From the NCBI RefSeq assembly GCF_014655955.1, contig NZ_BNBO01000018.1:80057-144056 (forward strand): a DNA stretch of 64,000 bases. Reading direction: 5' to 3'. The notes under the pieces were generated by a model. That model did not search any database, was not told the origin of the DNA, and saw nothing but the letters and a program-made list of their open reading frames with translations. A program made the position numbers and the translations under genes. The stretch comes from Kitasatospora indigofera (GTDB lineage: Bacteria > Actinomycetota > Actinomycetes > Streptomycetales > Streptomycetaceae). Positions 55,912-64,000 of the stretch are shown here, one piece after another. Numbering within the stretch: position 1 is the stretch's first letter; every line of letters starts with the position of its first letter.

Positions 55912-56414
55912 GAGGGACCCTGCGCCCGGCCCCGGTCCGCACCGCGACCGGGGCGGACGCCGAGGCCCTGTACGCGCTCTCGGCGCCGTTCATGCGAAGC
56001 GGCGCGCTGCGCCCGCGCACGGTGGCGGACTACCGCCGGCCCGGGGAGCGCTTCCTGGTGGTGCCCGGTGCGGGCCCCGGCGGCGGCCCGGACGGCTCCC
56101 TGGACGGCTGCGTCGCGCTGCGGGCGCTGCCGGCCGAGCCGGGGCACCCGGCGGCCGGCCTGCTGCACAACTTCTGCGTCCGCGAAGGCCGCCAGGGCGC
56201 CGGCCTCGGCTCCCGGCTGCTGGCGGCCCTGCTCGCGGAGGCCGCCCGGTGCGGCCTGCGCACGCTCGTCACGGCCAGCACCGGCGACGGCGCGCTGTTC
56301 CTGCGCGGCGGCTTCCGGGAGATCCCGGTGGCGCTGGCCCCGCGGGGCTGGGCGGCCGGACTGGACCCGTCCCGCGGCTCCCGGGTCTTCGCCCTGGCCC
56401 TCGCGGAGGGCTGA
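55908..56414 (+). CDS. GNAT-family N-acetyltransferase
   Basis: 168-aa acetyltransferase. The acetyl-CoA loop appears as VREGRQGAGLGSRLLAALLA (Q/R-x-x-G-x-G/A), followed by LVTASTGDGALFLRGGFREI. It resembles the N-acetylglutamate-synthase-like GNAT group. GTG 55908 overlaps the uptake ATPase stop, and it closes the DHB operon before a strong terminator. It might acylate a siderophore amine or act on an arginine-pathway precursor; the substrate is unknown. Confidence 0.82.
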   Translation: MRGTLRPAPVRTATGADAEALYALSAPFMRSGALRPRTVADYRRPGERFLVVPGAGPGGGPDGSLDGCVALRALPAEPGHPAAGLLHNFCVREGRQGAGLGSRLLAALLAEAARCGLRTLVTASTGDGALFLRGGFREIPVALAPRGWAAGLDPSRGSRVFALALAEG

Positions 56415-56429
56415 GGACCCGGCCCGCGC

Positions 56430-56470
56430 GAAGGCCCCGCCCCCGGAGGACGTCCGGGGGCGGGGCCTTC
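56430..56470. terminator. Bidirectional terminator between siderophore half-operons
   Basis: Perfect 18-bp stem (56430-56447 with 56453-56470) and 5-nt loop between the converging GNAT and permease genes. Confidence 0.88.
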
Positions 56471-56506
56471 GTGCGGCGCGGCGCGGTACCGCCCGCCGGG
56501 GAGGCC

Positions 56507-57622
56507 TCAGGCCCGGTCGCCCCGCCACCGGCGGACGATCAGCCAGATCAGGAAGCACCCGCCGACCGCGCCGGTGAGCACCCCCACCGGCAGCTGGGTC
56601 GGGGCCAGCAGCCGCTGCGCCGCCAGGTCGCTGAGCGCCAGCAGCAGGGCGCCGGTCAGCGCCGACCCGAGCAGGTTGGGCCCGGTGGCCCGGGTCAGCC
56701 GCCGGACGGCCTGCGGGGCGATCAGCGCGACGAACGGGATCGGCCCGGCGGCGGCGGTGGCGGCCGCGGTGAGCCCGACGCCGATCAGCACCAGGCGGAT
56801 CCGCACCCCCTCGGTGCGCACCCCGAGCGAGGACGCGACGTCGTCGCCCATCTCCAGCATCCGCAGCGGCCGGCCGAGCAGCAGCGCCGCGGGCAGCAGC
56901 AGGGCCAGCGCGACGGCCATCGGGCCGCAGTGCTCCCAGCCCCGGGCGTTGAGGCTGCCGGTGAGCCAGACCGCGGCGCTCTGCGCGTCGCTGAACGACG
57001 CCCGGGCGATCAGGTAGGCGTTCAGCGAGGCCAGCAGCGAGCTGACGCCGATGCCGACCAGGACGAGCCGGTAGCCCTGGGTGCCACCGCGCCGGGCCAG
57101 CAGGTACACCAGCACCGAGGTGAGCAGGCCGCCGGCCACCGCGCCGCCCGCGACGGCCGCGGCGCCGCCGCCGACGACCAGGATGACGGCCAGCGCGCCG
57201 GTGGCCGAGCCGACCGTGAAGCCGATCACGTCCGGGCTGCCGAGCGGGTTGCGGGCCAGCGTCTGGAAGAGAGAGCCGGCCAGGCCGAGGGCGGCCCCCA
57301 CCAGCAGGGCGGTCAGCAGCCTGGGCAGCCTGACCTCCATCACCACGTACCGGTCGGCGCGGGCGCCGCCGCCGGTGAGGACGTCGACGACGTCGGCGAC
57401 CGGCAGCGGGTAGTCGCCGGCGGTCAGGGCCCCGGTGACGGCCCCGAGCAGGGCCAGCACCAGCAGGCCGCCGACCAGGGTGGCCCGCGGGTGCCAGCGC
57501 AGCGACCCGCCGGCAGGCAGCCGGACGGCGCGCAGCGGCACCGGCGCGAGGCCGGGCCCCGGGCCGGCGGGCGGCGACGTGGGCAGGGTGGCGGACGGGT
57601 CGACCGCGGTGGGGCCGTTCAC
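56507..57622 (-). CDS. fepG: Fe-siderophore ABC uptake permease (FepG-like)
   Basis: 371-aa FecCD-family permease with about ten spans. Diagnostic regions are VRLPRLLTALLVGAALGLAG, QTLARNPLGSPDVIGFTVGS, and GPIPFVALIAPQAVRRLTR with the EAA-like contact loop. The first 45 residues are Pro/Ala-rich and cytosolic. GTG 57622 overlaps the FepD-like stop (GTGA). Forms a heterodimer with the next protein. Confidence 0.94.
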   Translation of the reverse strand: MNGPTAVDPSATLPTSPPAGPGPGLAPVPLRAVRLPAGGSLRWHPRATLVGGLLVLALLGAVTGALTAGDYPLPVADVVDVLTGGGARADRYVVMEVRLPRLLTALLVGAALGLAGSLFQTLARNPLGSPDVIGFTVGSATGALAVILVVGGGAAAVAGGAVAGGLLTSVLVYLLARRGGTQGYRLVLVGIGVSSLLASLNAYLIARASFSDAQSAAVWLTGSLNARGWEHCGPMAVALALLLPAALLLGRPLRMLEMGDDVASSLGVRTEGVRIRLVLIGVGLTAAATAAAGPIPFVALIAPQAVRRLTRATGPNLLGSALTGALLLALSDLAAQRLLAPTQLPVGVLTGAVGGCFLIWLIVRRWRGDRA

Positions 57623-58701
57623 AGTTGGGCGATCCTCCGGCCGCGCACGAGGGCGATGAAGAGCGGGGCGCCGATGAAGGCGGTGACGACGCCGACCTGG
57701 AGTTCGGCCGGGTGCAGCGCGAGCCGGCCGATGATGTCCGACCCGAGCAGCAGGACGGGGGCGAGCACCGCCGACAGCAGCATGATCCAGCGCTGGTCCG
57801 GCCCGCAGACGTGGCGGGCCAGGTGCGGGACGGCGAGGCCGACGAAGGCGATCGGGCCGACCGCCGCGGTGGCCGCGCCGCACAGCAGGGTGACGGCGAG
57901 CAGGCTGAACAGCCTGGTCCGGGTCGGGTTGGCGCCGAGCGCGTGCCCGGCGTCGTCGCCGAGCGCGAGCGCGTTCAGCGGGCGGCCCAGCAACAGCGCG
58001 AGCAGTCCGCCGGCCGCCAGGAAGGGCAGCACCTGGCCGAGCACCGCGGAGTCCACCCCGGCCAACGTGCCGACCTGCCAGAACCGGAACCGGTTCAGGG
58101 TCAGCGGGTCGAGCAGGATCAGCCCGTTGACGAAGGCGGTGAGCACGGCGGTGACGGCGGTGCCGGCCAGCGCCAGGCGGGCCGGGGTGGCCGAGGCCCG
58201 CCCGCCCCCGCCGAGGATCTGCACCACCAGCGCGGCGACGGCGGCGCCCGCGAGCGCGAACCAGACGAAGGAGCCGAAGGTGCGCAGGTCGAGCAGGGCC
58301 GTCCCGGCGGCGACGGCGGCGGCCGCGCCGCCGTTGACGCCGAGCAGGCCGGGGTCGGCCAGCGGGTTGCGGGTGAGGGCCTGCATCATGGCGCCGGCGA
58401 TGCCGAGGGCGGCGCCCACCGCGATGCCGAGCAGGGTGCGCGGGATCCGCGCGTGGTGCACCACGATCCAGTCCTCGGAGGCGGGTTCACGGTGCAGCAG
58501 GACGTGCAGGACCTGACCGGGCGGGATGTAGCGGGCGCCGACGGCGATGCCCGCGAGGGCGAGCACGGCGAGCAGGACCAGCGCCCCGGACAGCCAGGCG
58601 AGCCGCCGGGCCGTGCCGGTCCGGCCGGGCGTCGCCGGCGCGGGGCCGGGGACGGAGCCGGGGCCGGAGGGTGCCGGCTTCGCCAGGGTCCCGGCGGTCA
58701 T
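57619..58701 (-). CDS. fepD: Fe-siderophore ABC uptake permease (FepD-like)
   Basis: 360-aa FecCD-family permease. Motifs: ARIPRTLLGIAVGAALGIAG, QALTRNPLADPGLLGVNGGA, VGPIAFVGLAVPHLARHVCG. The N-terminal 30 residues are Pro/Gly-rich. ATG 58701 overlaps the stop of the siderophore-interacting protein (ATGA). Partner of the FepG-like permease and the FepC-like ATPase. Confidence 0.94.
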   Translation of the reverse strand: MTAGTLAKPAPSGPGSVPGPAPATPGRTGTARRLAWLSGALVLLAVLALAGIAVGARYIPPGQVLHVLLHREPASEDWIVVHHARIPRTLLGIAVGAALGIAGAMMQALTRNPLADPGLLGVNGGAAAAVAAGTALLDLRTFGSFVWFALAGAAVAALVVQILGGGGRASATPARLALAGTAVTAVLTAFVNGLILLDPLTLNRFRFWQVGTLAGVDSAVLGQVLPFLAAGGLLALLLGRPLNALALGDDAGHALGANPTRTRLFSLLAVTLLCGAATAAVGPIAFVGLAVPHLARHVCGPDQRWIMLLSAVLAPVLLLGSDIIGRLALHPAELQVGVVTAFIGAPLFIALVRGRRIAQL

Positions 58702-59528
58702 GCGTGCTCGTGGTGGTCGTCCTCGTGGTGGTCGTGGTTGGCGACCCCGCGCTTCCAGTAGCCGTCCACGTCGACCTGGTCCTTGCCCAGGCCGCGCTCG
58801 CCCCTCAGGTGACGGCGGATCGGCTTGAGCGTGTTGGCCTCGCCGGCGATCCAGGCGAAGCCGGTGCCGGGCGGGAACTCGGCCGCCCGGATGGCGCGTT
58901 CGAGCAGGTCACCGGTGCCGGACGGGTTGTCGCCGCGGTGCAGCCAGGTGAGCGTCAGGTCGGTGGCGGTGGTCAGCTGCTGCTCGTCCTGCGGCCCGGA
59001 CACCTCGACGAAGGCCAGCACCTTGACCCCGGCGGGCAGCATCTCCAGCCAGCGGGCGAGGGCGGGCAGCGCGGTCTCCTCGGCCGCGAGCAGGTACCAG
59101 TCGTGGACGAAGGGGATCTCCTCGGAGCCGCGCGGGCCGAAGACGCCCAGCCGCATGCCCGGTTCGGCGGCCGCGGCCCAGCCGGAGCCGACCCCGGTGC
59201 CGTGCAGGACCATGTCGATGTCGAGTTCCCGCTCGGCCCGGCGGTAGTGCCGGATCGTGTAGTCGCGGGTGACGGGCTCGACCGGGGCGTCCATCCAGGT
59301 GTCGTTCTCGACGACCGGCTCGACCGGCAGTTCGGCACCCGGCTCGGGGAAGCAGAGCTTCACGTGGTCGGTCGGCGCCTGCTCGCAGAAGCCCTCCAGC
59401 GCCTCGCCGCCGAAGGTGACCCGCACGGTGCCGGGGGTCACCCGCCGGACCCGCTTGACCTCCAGCAGACGGTACTTGAGCGGATGACGGACGATCCGCA
59501 TACGCGGTGGGGCCGTGTCGGTGTTCAT
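58698..59528 (-). CDS. Siderophore-interacting FAD reductase (SIP/ViuB family) with His-rich tail
   Basis: 276-aa ferric-siderophore reductase that frees iron in the cytosol. The FAD-binding stretch is EPVTRDYTIRHYRR, followed by GPRGSEEIPFVHDWYLLAAEE and a C-terminal FAWIAGEANTLKPIRRHL. The last 13 residues are a His/Asp/Glu cluster (NHDHHEDDHHEHA), unusual and possibly metal-binding. ATG 59528. An iron box lies about 100 bp upstream, so this is probably the first gene of the iron-controlled uptake operon (SIP, fepD, fepG). Confidence 0.94.
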   Translation of the reverse strand: MNTDTAPPRMRIVRHPLKYRLLEVKRVRRVTPGTVRVTFGGEALEGFCEQAPTDHVKLCFPEPGAELPVEPVVENDTWMDAPVEPVTRDYTIRHYRRAERELDIDMVLHGTGVGSGWAAAAEPGMRLGVFGPRGSEEIPFVHDWYLLAAEETALPALARWLEMLPAGVKVLAFVEVSGPQDEQQLTTATDLTLTWLHRGDNPSGTGDLLERAIRAAEFPPGTGFAWIAGEANTLKPIRRHLRGERGLGKDQVDVDGYWKRGVANHDHHEDDHHEHA

Positions 59529-59628
59529 CGTGTCGCCCAATCCGGTGGGTGGTGTGCGCGCAGGCCCGGACGGCTCCGTGCCGCCGTCCCGGCAGGGCCG
59601 GTCCGGCGGCACGGAGCAGTCCTGCGGT

Positions 59629-59645
59629 TTAGGTTAGCCTAACCT
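59629..59645. promoter_or_regulatory. IdeR/DmdR-type iron box upstream of the SIP gene
   Basis: TTAGGTTAGCCTAACCT, containing the perfect palindrome AGGTTAG-C-CTAACCT (59631-59645), is a near-consensus iron box. It overlaps the stop codon (59639-59641) of the ABC exporter gene and lies about 100 bp ahead of the SIP start. Confidence 0.93.
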
Positions 59646-61384
59646 GCACGCTGGGGACCAGTCAGTGTCCCACCGTTCGGGCGCCCACCTGCCGGTTCGT
59701 CGGCGAGCAGCCGTCCGCCGTCCAGCCGGACCACCCGGGGCATCCGGGCGATGGTGGCCGGCCGGTGCGCGATCACCACCAGGGTGCAGTCGGCCCGCAG
59801 TTCGTCCAGGGCGTGCTCCAGCCGGGCCGCCGTCACCGGGTCGATGTCGGCGGTGGCCTCGTCCAGCACCAGGACGGCCGGGTCGGCGAGCACCGCCCGC
59901 ACCAGGCCGAGGATCTGCCGCTCGCCGGCCGACAGGTTGCCGCCGCGCTGGCCGACCTCGGCGTCCAGGCCGCCGGGCAGGTCCTCCAGCCAGCCGCGCA
60001 GGCCCAGTTGGTCGACGGTCCGGTCGATCCGGGCCCGGTCGGGGGCGCCCTGGACCAGCGCCAGGTTGTCCGCCACGGTGCCCGACACCATCCGCACCTC
60101 CTGCGGCACCAGGACGATCCGGCGGCGCAGTTCGGCCTCGGGGAGGTCCGCCAGGTCGGTGCCGGCGAAGGTGACCGCGCCGCCGTCGGGGCGGTAGAGG
60201 CCGCAGAGCAGCTTGGACAGCGTGGTCTTGCCCGAGCCGGTCTCCCCCACGACGCCGGTCCGGCTGCCCTCGGGGAAGTCCAGCGAGATGCCGTGCAGGG
60301 TCCGGCCGTCGGCGCGGTAGGAGTACGCCACGTCGACGCAGCGCAGGTCGCCGCGGACCGGCAGGCCGGCCGGTCCCGGCGCGGGGGCGTCCTGCGGCCG
60401 GGTGGCCGCCAGCAGGTCGAGCAGCCGGGCGAGGCCGGTCCGGGCCGTCTGCACCTCGCCGACCAGCTGGGAGATCTCGGCGAAGGAGTCGAAGAGGTTG
60501 CGGCTGGCGACCACGAAGACCACCACCGTGCCGAGGCTGACGCTGTCGTGGTCGACCAGCCGGCCGCCGGCCAGCAGCAGCACCACCAGGGCCGCGCCCT
60601 CGATCAGGCTGACCAGGTCGATCCGGTTCTCCACCCGGACGGCCCGCCGGGCGGCGCCCACCGCGTGGGTGTTCTCCCGCTCGAAGCGCCGGGTCCAGCC
60701 GGCGAGGCCGCGCGAGGTCTGCAGCGCCTCGCGGGCCGTCAGCGTCTCGGAGAAGGTCGCCGCGACGGTCGCCTCGGCGCCCGCCTTGCCGCCGAAGGCC
60801 GCGCCGGCGTCCCGCTGGAACCACCGGGTGACCAGCAGGGTCAGCGGCAGGAAGACGGCCAGCTGCACCAGCAGCAGCAGCCAGGAGTAGCCCGCCAGCA
60901 TCACCAGGGTGAAGACCAGGGTCGCCGCCGAGGCGACCATGTTGCGCAGGTGCAGCCGGACGAACGCGGCCAGCGCCGCGACCTCGCCGGTGGCCCGGCG
61001 CAGCAGCTCGCCGCTGCGGTGGGTCTCCAGGAAGCGCAGCGGCGCGGTCGCCAGGTTCTCCACGGCCTGCTCGCGCAGCGTCCGGACGACCTGTTCGCCG
61101 CCCTTGATCAGCAGCAGCTCGCCGACCCGGGCCAGCACCAGCTGGGCCGCCGCGAGCGCCACCAGCAGGGCCACGGCCAGGCCCAGCCCGCCGCGGTCGC
61201 CGTCGGCGAGCGAGTCGGCGGCCAGGCCGATCAGCGGGGCGACCGCCACCAGGGCCGCGGAGTCGGCCAGGCCGACGCCGAGGGCCACGGCGAGGCGGCC
61301 CCGGTGGGGACGCAGGTACGGCGCGGCGCGGCGCAGTACCGCCCGCTGGTCGGCCTCGTCCTGGAGCAGGGGCTGCTCAGCCAC
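59639..61384 (-). CDS. ABC exporter half (membrane + ATPase), siderophore locus
   Basis: 581-aa type-IV ABC half-transporter. The membrane domain spans residues 1-310. The NBD has Walker A GETGSGKTTLSKLL, the signature NLSAGERQILGLVRAVL (SAGE variant) and LVLDEATADIDP. ATG 61384 overlaps the end of the neighbouring half by 8 bp, so the two form a heterodimer. Located between uptake genes and the NRPS, it probably exports the finished siderophore. Its stop codon lies inside an iron box. Confidence 0.92.
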   Translation of the reverse strand: MAEQPLLQDEADQRAVLRRAAPYLRPHRGRLAVALGVGLADSAALVAVAPLIGLAADSLADGDRGGLGLAVALLVALAAAQLVLARVGELLLIKGGEQVVRTLREQAVENLATAPLRFLETHRSGELLRRATGEVAALAAFVRLHLRNMVASAATLVFTLVMLAGYSWLLLLVQLAVFLPLTLLVTRWFQRDAGAAFGGKAGAEATVAATFSETLTAREALQTSRGLAGWTRRFERENTHAVGAARRAVRVENRIDLVSLIEGAALVVLLLAGGRLVDHDSVSLGTVVVFVVASRNLFDSFAEISQLVGEVQTARTGLARLLDLLAATRPQDAPAPGPAGLPVRGDLRCVDVAYSYRADGRTLHGISLDFPEGSRTGVVGETGSGKTTLSKLLCGLYRPDGGAVTFAGTDLADLPEAELRRRIVLVPQEVRMVSGTVADNLALVQGAPDRARIDRTVDQLGLRGWLEDLPGGLDAEVGQRGGNLSAGERQILGLVRAVLADPAVLVLDEATADIDPVTAARLEHALDELRADCTLVVIAHRPATIARMPRVVRLDGGRLLADEPAGGRPNGGTLTGPQRAG

Positions 61385-63212
61385 GGGCCACCTCCACGGC
61401 GGTCGGGGTCACGGGGTCGGGCCTCTCGGTGGTGCGGGCCGGGGCGCCGGGTGCCGTGGCGGGCCTGGGGGCGACCACCGCCACCCGGTCGGCGGCGTCC
61501 AGGACGGCGGAGCGGTGGGTGGCGAAGACGACGGTGCGGCCGGCCGCCCACCGCCTCAGCCCGTCCAGCACCAGCTTCTCGGTGCCGGTGTCCAGGGCGG
61601 AGGTCGAGTCGTCGAGCAGCAGGACGCGCGGGTCGCCGAGCAGCGCCCGGGCGATGGCGAGGCGCTGCACCTGGCCCCCGGACAGGGCGGTGCCGCCCTC
61701 GCCGAGTTCGGTGTCGTAGCCGTCGGGCATCGCGGCGAGCTGCTCGTGGATGCCGGCGGTGCGGCAGGCCTCGCGCAGCGCCTCGTCGTCCAGGTCGCGG
61801 CCGAGCCGGAGGTTGTCGGCGACGGTCCCGGAGAGCAGGACGGGCCGCTGGGCGACGTAGGCGATCCGCGCGCGGACCTCGTCCAGGCGGGCCTCGCGCA
61901 GGTCGGTGCCGCCGTAGCGGACGTGGCCCGCGTCCGGGTCGTCCAGCCGGACGCCCAGGCGCAGCAGGGTGCTCTTGCCGGAGCCGGTGGCGCCGCGGAG
62001 GGCGACGAACTCGCCGTGCGCCACCTCCAGGTCGAAGGGGCCGAGCACGGTCCGTCCGTCCCGGACGGCGGTGACGCCGGCGAAGGCGAGCGCGCCCTCG
62101 GCCGGCAGCGCCTTCGCCCGGCCGGTCTCCGGTTCGGTGACGGTGGGCAGGATGGACAGCGCCTCGTCGATCCGGGCGGCGGCGACGTCGGCCTGGCCGC
62201 GCTCCAGCAGCCGGTCGACCAGGACCCGGGTGGCCAGGGTGACGATCGCCATCCAGGAGGTGAAGGCGACCAGCCCGCCGAGGCTGAGCCGGCCGTCCAG
62301 CACGGCCAGTCCGCCGACGCCGACGCCGGCGGCGACCGCGAGGCGGGGGACGAACGGGGCGACGGCGGCCCAGCCGGCCTCGATCCGGGCCGCGGTGACG
62401 GTCCGCTCGGTGACCTCTGCGCTGGCGCGGTGGTGGCGGTCCACCAGCGGGCGGTGGCCGCCGGTGCCGCGCAGTCCGGTGCCGACCTGGAGCAGGTCGG
62501 CGACGGCGTCGGCGCGTTCGCCGTGGACCCGGGCGAGTTCGCCGCTGGCGGCGGCGAAGCGCTTCGGGAAGTACAGGTTCACCCAGACCAGGAACGGCAG
62601 GGTGCCCAGGGTGACCAGCAGCAGGCTCAGGTCGAGGACGGCGAGCGCCGGGAGCACCACCACGAAGGTGGTCGCCAGCACCACCCAGACGGCCAGGCCG
62701 TGCACCCACTCGCGGACCAGGTCGGTGTCGCGGGTGGCGCGCATGGCGAGGTCGCCGTGGCCCCGGGAGGCGAGCGCGGCGCGGTCGAGCCCCGAGAGGT
62801 GGCGCAGCAGCCGCGCGCGCAGGTCGGCGCCGACCTTGGCGTCGGCGAAGCCGGCCCAGTACTGCCAGCCGTAGAGGCCGGCGAACTGGACCAGGGCGGT
62901 GACGGCGGTGGCGCCGGACCAGAGCAGCAGCGCCTGGTCGTCGTGCTTCTGGAGGCCCTCGTCGAGCGCCTTCTGGACGCACCAGGGCACCGCGAGCAGG
63001 GCCACCTGCCGGATCGCCGCGGCGATCATGGCGGCGGCGACGGTCGCGCGGTGCGGTCGCAGGGAGCCGCGCAGCAGTGCCCGGGCGCGCCGGCGCCGCT
63101 CGGGGGAGAGCGCGCCGGGCGCCAGGTCCTCGTCGGCCAGCTGCTCGGCGGTCAGACCGTCAGCGGGTCCGGCGGCGGGGCCGGCGGCGGGGTCGGACTG
63201 TGGGGTGCTCAC
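61377..63212 (-). CDS. ABC exporter half (membrane + ATPase), partner subunit
   Basis: 611-aa half-transporter with an N-terminal 45-residue extension, membrane domain and NBD: Walker A GATGSGKSTLLRLG, signature LSGGQVQRLAIARALLG and VLLLDDSTSALDT. The Asp-Asp in Walker B, in place of Asp-Glu, suggests this NBD has the degenerate catalytic site of a heterodimer. GTG 63212; its 3' end overlaps the partner gene. It follows MbtH and the NRPS on the same strand. Confidence 0.92.
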   Translation of the reverse strand: MSTPQSDPAAGPAAGPADGLTAEQLADEDLAPGALSPERRRRARALLRGSLRPHRATVAAAMIAAAIRQVALLAVPWCVQKALDEGLQKHDDQALLLWSGATAVTALVQFAGLYGWQYWAGFADAKVGADLRARLLRHLSGLDRAALASRGHGDLAMRATRDTDLVREWVHGLAVWVVLATTFVVVLPALAVLDLSLLLVTLGTLPFLVWVNLYFPKRFAAASGELARVHGERADAVADLLQVGTGLRGTGGHRPLVDRHHRASAEVTERTVTAARIEAGWAAVAPFVPRLAVAAGVGVGGLAVLDGRLSLGGLVAFTSWMAIVTLATRVLVDRLLERGQADVAAARIDEALSILPTVTEPETGRAKALPAEGALAFAGVTAVRDGRTVLGPFDLEVAHGEFVALRGATGSGKSTLLRLGVRLDDPDAGHVRYGGTDLREARLDEVRARIAYVAQRPVLLSGTVADNLRLGRDLDDEALREACRTAGIHEQLAAMPDGYDTELGEGGTALSGGQVQRLAIARALLGDPRVLLLDDSTSALDTGTEKLVLDGLRRWAAGRTVVFATHRSAVLDAADRVAVVAPRPATAPGAPARTTERPDPVTPTAVEVARG

Positions 63213-63322
63213 GTCGATCGGTCATCCGTCTGTCGCGGCGGTCGGGTGGGAGCGGGCAGGCCCGAGGGGGCGGCGGCGGCCGGGCCCGGGGGGACGGCCG
63301 GGGCCGTCCCCCCGACGGGCGG

Positions 63323-63547
63323 TCAGGAGGCCACGGCCTCCGTGCGGGCGATCAGGCTCGCCGGGCGCATGTCGGTCCAGTGGGTGTCGACGTACTCGGT
63401 GCAGGCCTGGCGGGTGTCCTCGCCGTGCACGGCGGTCCAGCCGGCCGGGATCTCGGCGAAGGCCGGCCAGAGCGAGTGCTGGTTCTCGGCGTTGACCAGC
63501 ACGAAGTAGCGGGCGTCGTCGTCCTCGAAGGGGTTGGTGGCACTCAT
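63323..63547 (-). CDS. mbtH: MbtH-like NRPS adenylation chaperone
   Basis: 74-aa MbtH protein. The hallmark NPFEDDDARYFVLVNAENQH, SLWPAFAEIPAGWT and the C-terminal YVDTHWTDMRPASL are all present. ATG 63547 follows GAGGAG. It lies 82 bp downstream of the NRPS gene and should assist folding and activity of its adenylation domains. Confidence 0.97.
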   Translation of the reverse strand: MSATNPFEDDDARYFVLVNAENQHSLWPAFAEIPAGWTAVHGEDTRQACTEYVDTHWTDMRPASLIARTEAVAS

Positions 63548-63629
63548 GTCGTCTCCTCTGGTGGCTTCTGCGTCGGGTCGGGGGTGGCTGTCGGGAGCCG
63601 GGGTCAGGGTCGTTCGGAGCCGGGCCCGG

Positions 63630-64000
63630 TCAGTCGGAGCACGGCGCCGCCTCGTCGGCCGACTCGCCGAGGGCGGCCCGGACCGTCCGGTCGACCAGGA
63701 ACTCGGCGAGGGCGGCGACGGTGGGCCGGGCCAGCAGGTCGGCCAGGCACAGGTCGCCCGCGAACGCGGCCCGCAGGTGCTGGAGCAGCGACATCGCGAG
63801 CAGCGAGTGTCCGCCGAGCTCGAAGAAGTTCTCGTCGATCCCAAGCGTGGGCAGGCCCAGCACCTCGGCGAACGCGGAGTGCACCACCTTCTCGCTCGGG
63901 TACCGCGGGCCGCGCAGCGGTCCTGACGCCGTGAAGTCGGCGGCATCGGGGGCGGGCAGGGCCTTGCGGTCGAGCTTGCCGTTGACGGTGAGCGGCAGTT
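63630..64000 (-). CDS. Nonribosomal peptide synthetase, C-terminal end (partial)
   Basis: The frame is open to the right edge; 123 residues are visible. They begin within the adenylation-domain A10 motif (LPLTVNGKLDRKALPAP). A peptidyl carrier domain follows with the phosphopantetheine Ser in NFFELGGHSLLAMSLL. The protein ends about 45 residues after that Ser with no thioesterase or reductase domain, so release needs another protein or a domain order outside view. It probably assembles the DHB-capped siderophore peptide. Confidence 0.93.
   Translation of the reverse strand, partial: LPLTVNGKLDRKALPAPDAADFTASGPLRGPRYPSEKVVHSAFAEVLGLPTLGIDENFFELGGHSLLAMSLLQHLRAAFAGDLCLADLLARPTVAALAEFLVDRTVRAALGESADEAAPCSD

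Overview
The window is very GC-rich (roughly 74 %), with third-position G/C almost everywhere, many GTG starts, and genes chained by 4-bp ATGA/GTGA overlaps. This points to a Streptomyces/Kitasatospora-type actinomycete. I saw no transposase, integrase, tRNA, rRNA or CRISPR array. It is a specialised-metabolism region with three biosynthetic islands separated by regulators and a few housekeeping genes.

Island 1 (1-11.8 kb) is a class II lanthipeptide locus. A 54-aa precursor gene (9456-9620) starts a leftward operon: cytochrome P450, HlyD-like adaptor, C39 peptidase/ABC exporter, partner ABC exporter, and a LanM synthetase cut by the left edge. A DrrAB-like ABC exporter runs divergently and ends in two strong hairpins.

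The 11.9-20 kb stretch holds an AraC-type regulator with an N-terminal HTH, an operon of two AhpD/CMD-fold proteins, an SDR and a DUF574 methyltransferase, then ArsR, a DUF899 thioredoxin-fold protein and a GMC oxidoreductase.

Island 2 (about 18.5-36.9 kb) carries the conserved enediyne cassette. UnbV, UnbU, the iterative PKS PksE (KS-AT-ACP-KR-DH-PPTase, all key residues present), a hot-dog thioesterase and a flavin reductase run rightward. A P450 and the DUF1702 protein UnbL run leftward. Nearby are the GMC oxidoreductase, a seven-helix membrane protein, a TetR/carotenoid-oxygenase divergent pair, and a second copy of the unusual AraC regulator carrying a TTA (bldA) codon. PksE would make the polyene precursor released by the thioesterase; UnbL/V/U and the redox enzymes would act on it.

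From 36.9 to 50.3 kb are an ABC1 kinase, a mycothiol-dependent isomerase-like protein, an NAD-dependent epimerase, a SRPBCC protein with an ECF sigma factor, an alpha/beta hydrolase, a small AraC plus VOC protein, a drug-resistance-type UvrA, MetE under a cobalamin riboswitch, and a DDAH-like amidinohydrolase.

Island 3 (50.5 kb to the right edge) is an iron-regulated catecholate siderophore locus. 2,3-dihydroxybenzoate genes (dhbA, dhbC, dhbE, dhbB), an uptake ATPase and a GNAT protein run rightward. Two uptake permeases, a siderophore-interacting reductase, two ABC exporter halves, MbtH and the end of an NRPS run leftward. Two IdeR/DmdR-type iron boxes are visible.
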